Below, piece by piece: positions 29,792-39,431 of a DNA stretch of 64,000 nt. Source of the DNA: Streptomyces sp. ATexAB-D23 (GTDB taxonomy: Bacteria; Actinomycetota; Actinomycetes; Streptomycetales; Streptomycetaceae); assembly GCF_000373645.1 (NCBI RefSeq), contig NZ_KB892003.1, forward strand, positions 1 to 64,000, in the 5' to 3' direction. Each line of letters opens with the position of its first letter. Position 1 is the stretch's first letter. The notes beneath the pieces were generated by a model. That model saw only the letters and a program-made list of their open reading frames with translations, was not told the origin of the DNA and did no database searches. The translations under genes were made by a program, and so were the position numbers.

Positions 29792-31056
29792 CCCGGCGCG
29801 TGGCGGTCACCGGAGTCGGCGTCGTCGCCCCGGGCTCCATCGGGACCCCCGCCTTCTGGGACCTCCTCTCCAACGGCCGCACCGCGACCCGGGGCATCAC
29901 CCTCTTCGACCCGGCGGGCTTCCGCTCCCGGATCGCCGCCGAGTGCGACTTCGACCCGGCCGCCCACGGACTGGACGACGAGGAGACCGCCCGCGCGGAC
30001 CGGTACGTGCAGTTCGCGATGGTCGCCGCCCGCGAGGCGCTGGCCGACGCAGGTCTCGACACCGAGCGGACCGACCCCTGGCGGATGGGCGTCTCCCTCG
30101 GCACGGCCGTCGGCGGAACCACCCGGCTGGAGCACGACTACGTCGCCGTAAGCGAGAGCGGGGCGCGCTGGGACGTCGACCACCGCCGGGCCGGAAACCA
30201 CCTGGAACGCGCCTTCTCACCCAGCTCACTGGCCTCGGCGGTGGCCGAGCAGGTCGGCGCGCACGGCCCCGTGCAGACCGTCTCCACCGGCTGCACCTCC
30301 GGACTCGACGCCATCGGCTACGCCTTCCACTCCATCGAGGAGGGCCGGGTCGACGTCTGCGTCGCGGGCGCCTCCGACTCGCCGATCACCCCGATCACGG
30401 TCGCCTGCTTCGACGCGATCAAGGCGACCTCGCCCAACAACGAGGACCCGGAGCACGCCTCCCGGCCCTTCGACTCGCGCCGCGACGGCTTCGTGATGGG
30501 CGAGGGCGGGGCCGTCCTCGTCCTGGAGGAGCTGGAACACGCCCGCGCCCGCGGGGCGACGGTGTACTGCGAGATCGCGGGCTACGCCACCTTCGGCAAC
30601 GCCTACCACATGACCGGGCTGACCCCCGAGGGCCTGGAGATGGCCGAGGCCATCGACCGCGCGCTCGGCCACGCCCGGATCGCCCCGCAGGACATCGACT
30701 ACGTCAACGCGCACGGCTCCGGCACCAAGCAGAACGACCGGCACGAGACCGCCGCGGTGAAGCGGGCGCTCGGTGCGCACGCCCACAAGGTGCCGATGAG
30801 CTCCATCAAGTCGATGGTGGGCCACTCCCTCGGCGCGATCGGGGCGATAGAGATCGCCGCCTGCGTCCTGGCCCTGGTCAACCAGACGGTGCCGCCGACG
30901 GCGAACTACGAGTCCCCGGACCCCGAGTGCGACCTCGACTACGTGCCGCGCACCGCCCGCCCCCTGAAGCTGCGCAGCGTCCTGTCGGTGGGCAGCGGAT
31001 TCGGCGGCTTCCAGTCCGCGGTGGCCCTGACCCGAACCGGTGGGAGGACACCATGA
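29788..31056 (+). CDS. whiEIII: Type II PKS ketosynthase alpha (KS)
   Basis: A 422-residue beta-ketoacyl synthase that extends the poly-beta-keto chain with malonyl units on the ACP. Catalytic residues are visible: Cys169 in [10 protein letters not shown], His in NAHGSGT near 310 and His in GHSLGAIG near 347, all intact. It is one half of the KS/CLF heterodimer with the next gene, which it overlaps by ATGA. The sequence is the spore-pigment subtype judging by neighbouring genes and order. Confidence 0.96.
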   Translation: MTRRVAVTGVGVVAPGSIGTPAFWDLLSNGRTATRGITLFDPAGFRSRIAAECDFDPAAHGLDDEETARADRYVQFAMVAAREALADAGLDTERTDPWRMGVSLGTAVGGTTRLEHDYVAVSESGARWDVDHRRAGNHLERAFSPSSLASAVAEQVGAHGPVQTVSTGCTSGLDAIGYAFHSIEEGRVDVCVAGASDSPITPITVACFDAIKATSPNNEDPEHASRPFDSRRDGFVMGEGGAVLVLEELEHARARGATVYCEIAGYATFGNAYHMTGLTPEGLEMAEAIDRALGHARIAPQDIDYVNAHGSGTKQNDRHETAAVKRALGAHAHKVPMSSIKSMVGHSLGAIGAIEIAACVLALVNQTVPPTANYESPDPECDLDYVPRTARPLKLRSVLSVGSGFGGFQSAVALTRTGGRTP

Positions 31057-32291
31057 GCACCCGAGAGGCCCGGCGCACCGTTGTCACCGGCATCGGCGTC
31101 GTCGCACCCAACGGCACGAGCACCGAAGCCTTCTGGAAGCGGACGCAGGAAGGCATGAGCGTCCTGGACCGGGTCACCCGCGAAGGGTGCGAGAACCTGC
31201 CGCTGCACATCGCCGGCGAGGTCCGCGGCTTCGACCCGGTCGCGCTCATCGAGGAGCGCTACCTCGTCCAGACCGACCGGTTCACGCACTTCGCGATGGC
31301 CGCCGCCGACATGGCCCTGGACGACGCCCGGCTGGGCCGCGCCGACTACGAGGACCGGCCGTTCGGCGTGGGCGTGGTCACGGCGGCCGGCTCCGGCGGC
31401 GGCGAGTTCGGCCAGCGCGAACTGCAACGGCTGTGGGGCCAGGGCTCCACGTACGTCGGCCCCTACCAGTCGATCGCCTGGTTCTACGCGGCGAGCACCG
31501 GGCAGATCTCCATCCGCGGCGGCTTCAAGGGGCCGTGCGCGGTGGTGGCCAGCGACGAGGCGGGCGGCCTCGACGCACTGGCACACGCCGACCGGTCCGT
31601 CCGGCGCGGCACCGACGCCGTGGTGGTCGGTGCGGCCGAGGCCCCGCTCGCGCCCTACTCCGTGGTCTGCCAGCTCGGCTACCGCGACCTGAGCGCCTGC
31701 GAGGACCCGACACGCGCCTACCGCCCGTTCACCGCGGACGCCTGCGGATTCGTGCCCGCCGAGGGCGGCGCGATGTTCGTGGTCGAGGAGGAGACGACGG
31801 CGCGCGAGCGCGGCGCCCGGATCAGGGCCGAGATCGCGGGCCACGCCGCCACCTTCACCACCGCGGCGCACTGGGAGGAGTCCCGCGCGGGCCTCGCCCA
31901 CGCCATCGAGGGCGCGCTGCGGGAAGCCGGCTGCGCCCCCGAGGAGGTCGACGTGGTCTTCGCGGACGCGCTCGGCTCACCGGCCGCCGACCGGGCCGAG
32001 GCGCTGGCGCTGGCCGACGCGCTCGGCCCGCACAGCCGGCGCGTCCCGGTGACCGCCCCCAAGACCGGCACCGGCCGCGCCTACTGCGGGGCCCCCGTCC
32101 TGGACGCGGCTGCCGCCGTCCTGTCCATGGAGAACGGCCTCGTCCCGCCCACACCCAACGTCTTCGAGATCTGCCACGACCTCGACGTCGTCACCGGACG
32201 CGCCCGCACCGCCGAGCTGCGCACGGCGCTCGTGCTCAGCCGCGGCCTCATGGGATCGAACGCGGCGATGGTGCTGCGCCGCCCCGCGTGA
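31053..32291 (+). CDS. whiEIV: Type II PKS chain length factor (KS beta)
   Basis: A 412-residue partner of the ketosynthase that sets chain length. The residue at position 169, aligned with the KS catalytic Cys169, is Glu ([10 protein letters not shown]). Antibiotic-type chain length factors usually have Gln here. The His of the KS NAHGSGT motif is also lost (FADALGSP), as expected for a non-condensing subunit. The gene overlaps the KS gene by ATGA and is followed by the ACP after 35 bases. Confidence 0.95.
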   Translation: MSTREARRTVVTGIGVVAPNGTSTEAFWKRTQEGMSVLDRVTREGCENLPLHIAGEVRGFDPVALIEERYLVQTDRFTHFAMAAADMALDDARLGRADYEDRPFGVGVVTAAGSGGGEFGQRELQRLWGQGSTYVGPYQSIAWFYAASTGQISIRGGFKGPCAVVASDEAGGLDALAHADRSVRRGTDAVVVGAAEAPLAPYSVVCQLGYRDLSACEDPTRAYRPFTADACGFVPAEGGAMFVVEEETTARERGARIRAEIAGHAATFTTAAHWEESRAGLAHAIEGALREAGCAPEEVDVVFADALGSPAADRAEALALADALGPHSRRVPVTAPKTGTGRAYCGAPVLDAAAAVLSMENGLVPPTPNVFEICHDLDVVTGRARTAELRTALVLSRGLMGSNAAMVLRRPA

Positions 32292-32326
32292 GCCCCGACC
32301 ACCCTCGTGAGAAGGAGAAGTCCCTC

Positions 32327-33065
<739 letters not shown>

Positions 33066-33138
33066 CCCACCGTCGCAGGCCGGCCCACCCGGCCTCCCGG
33101 CCGGGTCCCGGTCCGGGGTACCAGAGAGGCACCGCCCG

Positions 33139-33471
33139 ATGCACCACGCTCTGATCGTCGCCCGGATGGCGCCGGGATCGGCCCCGGACATCGCGGAGCT
33201 GTTCGCCGCGTCCGACAGCGGTGAACTGCCGCACCTGGTCGGCGTCACCCGGCGCAAGCTGTTCCAGTTCGGTGACGTCTACCTGCACATGATCGAGTCC
33301 GAGCGCCCGCCGGGCCCGGAGATCGCCAAGGTCACCGAGCACCCGCGGTTCAGGGACATCAGCGAACGGCTCACCGCCTTCGTCAGCCCCTACGACCCGC
33401 AGACCTGGCGGGGGCCGAAGGACGCGATGGCCCAGGAGTTCTACCGCTGGGAGCGCGACACCACCGCGTGA
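33139..33471 (+). CDS. whiEVII: Polyketide cyclase, TcmI family
   Basis: A 110-residue TcmI-type cyclase with a ferredoxin-like fold: N-terminal HHALIVARMAPGSAPDIAELFAASD, a central GVTRRKLFQFGDVYLHMIES, and C-terminal FVSPYDPQTWRGPKDAMAQEFYRWE. GAGAGG precedes the ATG at 33139. It is the last gene of the pigment operon and probably closes later rings. A strong hairpin ends the operon ten bases downstream. Confidence 0.93.
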   Translation: MHHALIVARMAPGSAPDIAELFAASDSGELPHLVGVTRRKLFQFGDVYLHMIESERPPGPEIAKVTEHPRFRDISERLTAFVSPYDPQTWRGPKDAMAQEFYRWERDTTA

Positions 33472-33480
33472 CCGACGACG

Positions 33481-33519
33481 ACCGCCCCGGTCCCGGCCGC
33501 AAGCCGGAACCGGGGCGGT
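33481..33519. terminator. 17-bp hairpin, bidirectional terminator after whiE operon
   Basis: Arms 33481-33497 and 33503-33519 pair with one mismatch around a CGCAA loop. It separates the pigment operon from the convergent O-methyltransferase, with 10 and 26 bases on either side. Confidence 0.85.
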
Positions 33520-33544
33520 TCGCGTATCCGCCCGGGGGAGGGGC

Positions 33545-34606
33545 TCAGTCCGGCACCACGCACTCGAACGCGTGGAGGTACGGGTTGACCGGCCGGATCC
33601 CGTCGATCCGCAGCCCCGCCTCGGACAGCCGGTCCACCAGGCTCTGCCGGGTGTGCTTGGCGCCGCCCACGTTCAGGAGCAGCAGCAGGTCCATGGCGGT
33701 GGTGAACCGCATCGACGGGGTGTCGTCGACGAGGTTCTCGATGACCACGACCCGGGCGCCCGGACGGGCCGCCGCGACGACGGAGCGCAGCGCCCGGCGG
33801 GTGCTGTCGTCGTCCCACTCCAGGATGTTCTTGATGATGTAGAGGTCGGCGGCCACCGGGATGCCCTCGCGGCAGTCCCCGGCCACGATGGTCGCCCGCC
33901 CGGCCAGGGCGCCGCCCTCCCGCAGCCGCTGGTCGGCCCGGAGGATCACCCCCGGCAGGTCCATCAGGGTGCCGCTGACCGTCGGGTGCTTCTCCAGCAG
34001 GCTCGCCAGCACGTGCCCCTGGCCGCCGCCGATGTCGGCGACCACCGAGACACCGGTGAGGTCGAGCAGGGCGGCGACATCCAGCGCCGACTGCACGCTG
34101 GAGGTGGTCATCGCCCGGTTGAACACCTGGGCCGACTCGTGGGCGTCCTGGTGCAGGTAGTCGAAGAACTCCTTGCCGAACGTCTCCTCGAAGACGTTGC
34201 CGCCGGAGCGGACCGCGTCCTCCAGCCGGGGCCAGACCTCCCACGTCCAGGGCTCCGTGCACCACAGCGAGATGGCCCGCAGGCTGTCCGGGTCGTCCTC
34301 CCGCAGCAGCCGGGACATGTCGGTGTGCGCGAAGGTGCCGTCGGCGTGCTCCGTGAAGACGCCGTAGCAGGCCAGCGCCCGCAGGAGCCGCCGCAGCGGC
34401 CCGGCCTCGGTGTTCACCGCCGCCGCGAGCCGCTCCACGGTCTCGGGTGTCTCGCCCAGTGCGTCGGCGACACCCAGCCGGGCGGCGGCGCGCACGGCGG
34501 CGGACCTGGCCGCGCCGAACACGATCTCGCGCAGCCGCATGGCGGGCTGCGGGGTGGGAAGGGGCTGGACGGGAGTGGTGCCGGGGGTGGTGCTCACGGT
34601 GGTCAT
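33545..34606 (-). CDS. SAM-dependent O-methyltransferase (Methyltransf_2 type)
   Basis: A 353-residue small-molecule O-methyltransferase of the DnrK/TcmO/acetylserotonin type. The N-terminal dimerisation domain has AARLGVADALGETPETVERLAAAV; the catalytic domain has the SAM motif VVADIGGGQGHVLASLLEKHP near residue 183, LMDLPGVI, and the conserved YIIKNILEWDDD where the catalytic His is often replaced (here the expected H is N). The best start is ATG 34606. It faces the pigment operon and could methylate a pigment intermediate, but it is co-transcribed with the beta-helix gene upstream, so the link is only by position. Confidence 0.88.
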   Translation of the reverse strand: MTTVSTTPGTTPVQPLPTPQPAMRLREIVFGAARSAAVRAAARLGVADALGETPETVERLAAAVNTEAGPLRRLLRALACYGVFTEHADGTFAHTDMSRLLREDDPDSLRAISLWCTEPWTWEVWPRLEDAVRSGGNVFEETFGKEFFDYLHQDAHESAQVFNRAMTTSSVQSALDVAALLDLTGVSVVADIGGGQGHVLASLLEKHPTVSGTLMDLPGVILRADQRLREGGALAGRATIVAGDCREGIPVAADLYIIKNILEWDDDSTRRALRSVVAAARPGARVVVIENLVDDTPSMRFTTAMDLLLLLNVGGAKHTRQSLVDRLSEAGLRIDGIRPVNPYLHAFECVVPD

Positions 34607-34641
34607 GCCGTCTCGCTTCTCCTCGTACGGGGGGACACCGG

Positions 34642-35718
34642 TCAGCACATTCCGGCCGGTGCGGAGGTCGTGCAGACATTGCCGGTGAACCGGTTGCCCG
34701 TGCCGGTGTCCCGGTCGGCCAGGTCCGCCGGCCGGTTGCCGAGGACCACGTTGCCGCTGACGGTGTTGTCGGTGTTCTTCGCGCCCACGAAGCTCTTGAA
34801 GAGCACGACGCCGCCGGACAGCGGTGTCTCGCCCACGTTGTCGCGGATCTCGTTGGACCGCACCTCGGTGGACTCGGCGCCGGTCAGGACGATCCCGGAA
34901 CCCTGGATCGCGGGCAGCCGGTCCGTGGCGGCGCAGAACTTGTTGTTCCCGGTGATCCGGTTGGAGCGCAGACTCATGGCGCCGGCCTGCGGGGTCCCCT
35001 CGTCGCCCACGACGAACACGCCGCTGCAGTTGGCGGTGAAGGTGTTGTCGCGCACCGACAGGTTGCGCACCCGCCGCGCGGTGAAGCCGATCCGGTTGTC
35101 GGTCAGGGTGTTGCCCCGGACCCGGGTGCCGCCGGTGTCGGTGGCCCCGCCCTCCTCGTCGACGCTGTTGGCGACGAAGATGCCCGCGTCACCGTTGGAG
35201 CGGGCGGTGCTGTCCCGGATGTCGGAGCGGGTGGAGCGCTGCTCGGCGATGCCCCACACACCGTTGGCGTCGGCGGTCACCGCCCGGACGTCCAGCCGGT
35301 CGGTCCAGGACGCCCAGACCCCGCTGCGGGCGAACCCGGTGACACGCAGGGACCTCACGGACACGCCGTCGACGGTGCCCTTCGCCGTACCCAGGACGCA
35401 GATGCCGTTCCCCGCCCCCGCACAGGCGTTGTCCTGCCCCGCCCGGCCGGCGGCCGGCGGCGTGATGACGGTCCGGTCCCCGTAGCCCCGCAGGGTCAGA
35501 CCGGGTTTGGTGATCACCACGCTCTCGCGGTAGGTGCCGGGCCGGACGACGATGGTGTCCCCGGGCCGCGCGGCGTCCACCGCCGCCTGGATGGACTGCC
35601 CCGGTGCCACCACGTGACCGGCCGCGGCGGCGGCCGGGACGGCCGGTGCCGCAGCGCCCAGTCCGGCGGCCGATGCGGCTGCGATGCTCACGAGGCGTGT
35701 GATGTGTCGTTTCCTCAT
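34642..35718 (-). CDS. Secreted right-handed parallel beta-helix protein
   Basis: A 358-residue protein with a Sec signal peptide (RKRHITRLVSIAAAS, Ala-rich core, cleavage near AAAAAG). The N-terminal mark GHVVAPGQSIQAAVDAARPGDTIVVRPGTY is typical of Pel/NosD-like beta-helices. The body has many short coil repeats such as VRGNTLTDNRIGF, LRSNRITGNN and VRSNEIRDN. Six or so Cys residues may form disulfides outside the cell. No catalytic Asp cluster is evident, so an enzyme role is unproven. It lies 35 bases upstream of the methyltransferase gene on the same strand, probably one transcript. Confidence 0.82.
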   Translation of the reverse strand: MRKRHITRLVSIAAASAAGLGAAAPAVPAAAAAGHVVAPGQSIQAAVDAARPGDTIVVRPGTYRESVVITKPGLTLRGYGDRTVITPPAAGRAGQDNACAGAGNGICVLGTAKGTVDGVSVRSLRVTGFARSGVWASWTDRLDVRAVTADANGVWGIAEQRSTRSDIRDSTARSNGDAGIFVANSVDEEGGATDTGGTRVRGNTLTDNRIGFTARRVRNLSVRDNTFTANCSGVFVVGDEGTPQAGAMSLRSNRITGNNKFCAATDRLPAIQGSGIVLTGAESTEVRSNEIRDNVGETPLSGGVVLFKSFVGAKNTDNTVSGNVVLGNRPADLADRDTGTGNRFTGNVCTTSAPAGMC

Positions 35719-35878
35719 GAGCCGAAGCTATGGGCGATCCCCCTCGTGTGCCACGTACGGTAAGCGGTTGGACGCGGGGCGTGCCCGAATGGCTCACGCC
35801 CCGGGCCCGGCCCCCGTCTCGGCCGCGGGCCCCGGACCGTCCACTCGGGTGACCCGGGCCCGCCCGCCCGCGCGCACC

Positions 35879-37507
35879 TCAGTCCTCGGCCGAACGGGCG
35901 GTGGTGAGCACGGAGCGGGCCCACCGGTAGTCCGCCTTGCCGCTGGGGGAGCGCCGGATCCGCGGGGCGATCACCAGGTGCCGGGGGATCTTGTACCCGG
36001 CCAGTCGGGTGCGGCAGTGCGCCTGTACGTCGTCGAGCGAGGGAGCCTCGGCCCCCTCCCGCACCTGCACCACCGCCGCGACCCGGTTGCCCCAGCGCGC
36101 GTCGGGGGCGCCCGCGACCAGTGCGTCGTACACGTCCGGATGGGCCTTGAGCGCCTGCTCGACCTCCTCCGGATACACCTTCTCGCCCCCGGTGTTGATG
36201 CACTGCGAACCCCGGCCCAGCACCGTGACGATGCCCTCGGCGTCGACGGTCGCCATGTCCCCGAGCAGCACCCACCGCTCCTCGCCCCTGCGGAAGAACG
36301 TCTGCGCCGTCTTGTCCGGGTCGTTGTAGTAGCCGAGCGGTACGTGGCCGCGCTGCGCGATCCGGCCGGGCTCGCCGGGGGCCACCGGCTCGTGCGTCGC
36401 CGGGTCGACCACCGTCGTACGGGAGTTGACCCGCAGCCGGAAGCCGTTGTCCGGACCGGAGTCGTCGGTCGCGGTGCCGTTGAAGCCGGACTCGGAGGAG
36501 CCGAAGTTGTTCAGCAGCATCACATGGGGGACCAGCGCCTGGAATTCCGCCCGCACCGAGTCCGACATGATCGCGCCCGAGCTGGAGACCGAGAACAGCG
36601 CCGAGCAGTCGGTGCCCTTCAGCGGGCCCTTCAGCGCGTCGATCAGCGGCCGCAGCATCGCGTCGCCGACCAGCGACACGCTGGTCACCTTCTCCTTCTC
36701 GATCGTACGGAGCACCTCGTGCGGCACGAACTTGCGGTGCAGCACGACCCGCTGCCCGAAGTCGAAGGCGATGAACGCGGTGAGTGTCGAGGTGCCGTGC
36801 ATCAGCGGGGGAGTGGGGAAGAAGGTGATGCCCTCCCCGCCGGCCGCCACCCGCTCGGCCAGCTCCTCGGGCCGCTTCACCGGCTCGCCGGTGGGTGCGC
36901 CGCCGCCCAGCCCGGAGAAGAACAGGTCCTCCTGGCGCCACATCACCCCCTTGGGCATGCCCGTGGTGCCGCCGGTGTAGATGATGAACCGGTCGTCCGC
37001 CGACCGGGGCCCGAAACCGCGTCCGGGGTCCCCGGACGCCTCGGCGGCGGTGAACGCGACGGCGTCCGTGGCGGCCCCGGCCCCGGCCGGCGGGCCCACC
37101 CGCATCAGGTGGCGCAGGGCCGGTGCCTGCGGGGCGGCGGCCGCGACGCGCTCCTCGAACTCGCCGTCGTAGACCAGGGCGGCCAGATCGGCGTCGCGGT
37201 AGAGGTAGACCAGCTCCTCCTCCACGTACCGGTAGTTGACGTTGACCGGGACGATGCGCGCCTTCAGGCAGGCCAGCACCGTCTGGAGGTACTCGACGCC
37301 GTTGTACAGGTGCAGCCCCAGATGCTCGCCCGGGGCGATGCCCGTGGTGACCAGGTGATGGGCGATCCGGTTCGCGGCGGCGTCGAGCTGTGCGTAGGTG
37401 AGCCTGCGCTCGGCACCCGTACCGGGGTGTTCGACGTGGACGAGCGCCTCGCGGTCCGGGACGGCGTCGACCACCGACTCGAACAGGTCGGCAAGGTTGT
37501 ACTCCAC
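35879..37507 (-). CDS. fadD19: Acyl-CoA synthetase, FadD19-like
   Basis: A 542-residue AMP-forming CoA ligase; FadD19 of Mycobacterium tuberculosis has about the same length. Motifs: IYTGGTTGMPKGVMWR near residue 175, LNNFGSSESGFNG near 335, and VLGRGSQCINTGGEKVYPEEVE near 450, with catalytic Lys in SPSGKADYRWAR. FadD19 activates the side chain of sterols, notably C24-branched ones. The GTG start follows GGAGG. It is divergent from the echA19/DUF35/ltp4/ltp3 operon, as part of a set matching the Mtb Rv3515c-Rv3523 content. Confidence 0.88.
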   Translation of the reverse strand: MEYNLADLFESVVDAVPDREALVHVEHPGTGAERRLTYAQLDAAANRIAHHLVTTGIAPGEHLGLHLYNGVEYLQTVLACLKARIVPVNVNYRYVEEELVYLYRDADLAALVYDGEFEERVAAAAPQAPALRHLMRVGPPAGAGAATDAVAFTAAEASGDPGRGFGPRSADDRFIIYTGGTTGMPKGVMWRQEDLFFSGLGGGAPTGEPVKRPEELAERVAAGGEGITFFPTPPLMHGTSTLTAFIAFDFGQRVVLHRKFVPHEVLRTIEKEKVTSVSLVGDAMLRPLIDALKGPLKGTDCSALFSVSSSGAIMSDSVRAEFQALVPHVMLLNNFGSSESGFNGTATDDSGPDNGFRLRVNSRTTVVDPATHEPVAPGEPGRIAQRGHVPLGYYNDPDKTAQTFFRRGEERWVLLGDMATVDAEGIVTVLGRGSQCINTGGEKVYPEEVEQALKAHPDVYDALVAGAPDARWGNRVAAVVQVREGAEAPSLDDVQAHCRTRLAGYKIPRHLVIAPRIRRSPSGKADYRWARSVLTTARSAED

Positions 37508-37594
37508 CGTTCCTCCTGACCCCGGCTGCTGAGTGACCCGGCGGTCATTAGAGCGCCGACCGGCACAAGTGGGAAGGGGGTCCGGCCAAGAAAA

Positions 37595-37609
37595 CTGACT
37601 GACTGTCAG
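37595..37609. promoter_or_regulatory. Palindrome, candidate TetR-type operator
   Basis: CTGACTGACTGTCAG is an inverted repeat (5-5-5) set in A-rich flanks within the divergent fadD19/echA19 promoter region, 29 bases from the KstR-like box. It may bind a second regulator. Confidence 0.4.
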
Positions 37610-37637
37610 AAAACTATTGAACTGCCCACCCGTCTAC

Positions 37638-37651
37638 TGCAACCTGTTCTA
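37638..37651. promoter_or_regulatory. KstR-like operator box
   Basis: TGCAACCTGTTCTA fits TNNAACNNGTTNNA. It lies 22 bases upstream of the echA19-like start and 131 bases from the fadD19-like start, so one box could control both arms. It differs at only two of 14 positions from the box at 7185-7198. Confidence 0.7.
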
Positions 37652-37673
37652 GCCTTGAGACGGGAGACGAACC

Positions 37674-38474
37674 ATGGCCGGTACGGAACACCTCACCGTG
37701 CGGCGCGAAGGCGCCACACTCGTGCTCACCTTGAACAGGCCCGAGAGCAAGAACGCGCTCTCATTGCCGATGCTCGTCGGGCTCCACGACGGCTGGCTCA
37801 CGGCGGACGAGGACGAGGAGATCCGCTCCGTCGTCCTCACCGGCGCGGGCGGCTGCTTCTGCGCCGGTATGGACCTCAAGGCCCTCGCCGGAGACGGCAT
37901 GGCCGGCGAGCGCTACCGGGACCGGATGAAAGCCGACCCCGACCTGCACTGGAAGGCCATGCTGCGCCACCACCGCCCGCGCAAACCCGTCATCGCCGCC
38001 GTCGAGGGCCACTGCGTCGCCGGCGGCACCGAGATTCTCCAGGGCACCGACATCCGCATCGCCGGCGAGAACGCCGTCTTCGGCCTCTTCGAGGTCCGCC
38101 GCGGCCTCTTCCCCATCGGCGGTTCGACCGTCCGGCTGCCCCGCCAGATAGCCCGCACCCACGCCCTCGAAATGCTGCTCACCGGCCGCCCCTACAGCGC
38201 CGGCGAGGCAGCCGCGATCGGGCTGATCGGCCGCGTCGTCCCCGACGGCACCGCCCTGGACGCCGCCCTCGCCGTCGCCGAACAGATCAACGCCTGCGGC
38301 CCGCTCGCCGTCGAGGAGGTCAAGGCGTCGGTGTACGAGACGGCCGAGATGACCGAGACGGAGGGCCTCGCCGCCGAACTGAAGCGCGGCCGGCCCGTCT
38401 TCGCCACCGCCGACGCCAAGGAGGGCGCCCGCGCCTTCGCCGAGAAGCGCCCGCCCGTCTACCGGCGGCTCTGA
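37674..38474 (+). CDS. echA19: Enoyl-CoA hydratase/isomerase, EchA19-like
   Basis: A 266-residue crotonase-fold enzyme. The oxyanion-hole motifs are AGGCFCAGMDLKA near residue 62 and VEGHCVAGGTEILQGTD near 110. The second Glu typical of hydratases is present in the FGLFEVRRGLFPIGGS region. EchA19 of M. tuberculosis hydrates an enoyl-CoA in sterol side-chain breakdown. First gene of the rightward operon; the following DUF35 gene starts 15 bases downstream. Confidence 0.9.
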   Translation: MAGTEHLTVRREGATLVLTLNRPESKNALSLPMLVGLHDGWLTADEDEEIRSVVLTGAGGCFCAGMDLKALAGDGMAGERYRDRMKADPDLHWKAMLRHHRPRKPVIAAVEGHCVAGGTEILQGTDIRIAGENAVFGLFEVRRGLFPIGGSTVRLPRQIARTHALEMLLTGRPYSAGEAAAIGLIGRVVPDGTALDAALAVAEQINACGPLAVEEVKASVYETAEMTETEGLAAELKRGRPVFATADAKEGARAFAEKRPPVYRRL

Positions 38475-38489
38475 AACCAGGAGGCAACC

Positions 38490-39431
38490 GTGCCCGACAT
38501 CCTCAGCGCACCGCTCGTGGTCGAATTCCCCTTCACCCGCTCCCTCGGCCCCGTCCAGAGCGCCTTCCTCACCGGGCTGCGCGAGCGCACCCTGCTCGGC
38601 GTCCGCACCGCCGACGGCAAGACCCTCGTCCCGCCCGTCGAGTACGACCCCGTCACCGCCGAGGAGATCCGCGACCTGGCCGAGGTCGCCCCGACCGGTA
38701 CGGTCACCACCTGGGCCTGGAACCCCGAGCCCCGCCGCGACCAGCCCCTGGACACCCCCTTCGCCTGGGTCCTCGTACGGCTCGACGGCGCCGACACCGC
38801 ACTCCTGCACGTCCTGGACGCACCCGGCCCCGACGCCGTGCGCACCGGGATGCGGGTACGCGTCCGCTGGGCGCAGGACCGCACCGGCGCCATCACGGAC
38901 ATCGCCTGCTTCGAACCGCACGACGGCGAAACAGGCACGCCCGCCCCGCACGACGGCACGTTCGCCGACCCCGTCACCGGCATCGTCACACCCGCCCGAC
39001 TCGACTACACCTACTCACCCGGCCGCGCCCAGAGCGCCTACCTCGAAGCGCTCGAAGGCCGGCGCGTCGTCGGTGAACGCTGCCCCTCCTGCCGCAAGGT
39101 GTACGTCCCGCCGCGCGGCGCCTGCCCCACCTGCGGCGTCGCCACCGCCGAACGCGTCGAGGTCGGGCCGCGCGGCACGGTCACCACCTTCTGCGTCGTC
39201 AACATCAAGGCGAAGAACCTCGACATCGAGGTCCCCTACGTCTACGCGCACATCGCCCTGGACGGCGCCGACCTCGCCCTGCACGCCCGCATCGGCGGCA
39301 TCCCGTACGACCAGGTGCGGATGGGGCTGCGCGTCGAACCGGTGTGGTCCGAGGGCAGTCGCCACCCCGACCACTACCGGCCGGCCGGCGAGCCCGACGC
39401 CGGCTACGACACGTACAAGGAGCTGGTCTAG
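38490..39431 (+). CDS. Tandem DUF35/OB-fold protein
   Basis: A 313-residue protein of two DUF35 units. Unit one (about 1-155) has the hinge LTGLRERTLLGVRTADG and an OB-fold with TVTTWAWNPEP but lacks the zinc Cys residues. Unit two (about 160-313) has the zinc ribbon CPSC...CPTC near residue 198-214 and an OB-fold with TVTTFCVVNIKAKN. DUF35 proteins act as partners of thiolase-like enzymes, as ChsH2 does for the Ltp2 aldolase. Rv3521 of M. tuberculosis is a similar double-DUF35 protein beside ltp4 and ltp3. It abuts the next gene with no gap. Confidence 0.88.
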   Translation: MPDILSAPLVVEFPFTRSLGPVQSAFLTGLRERTLLGVRTADGKTLVPPVEYDPVTAEEIRDLAEVAPTGTVTTWAWNPEPRRDQPLDTPFAWVLVRLDGADTALLHVLDAPGPDAVRTGMRVRVRWAQDRTGAITDIACFEPHDGETGTPAPHDGTFADPVTGIVTPARLDYTYSPGRAQSAYLEALEGRRVVGERCPSCRKVYVPPRGACPTCGVATAERVEVGPRGTVTTFCVVNIKAKNLDIEVPYVYAHIALDGADLALHARIGGIPYDQVRMGLRVEPVWSEGSRHPDHYRPAGEPDAGYDTYKELV

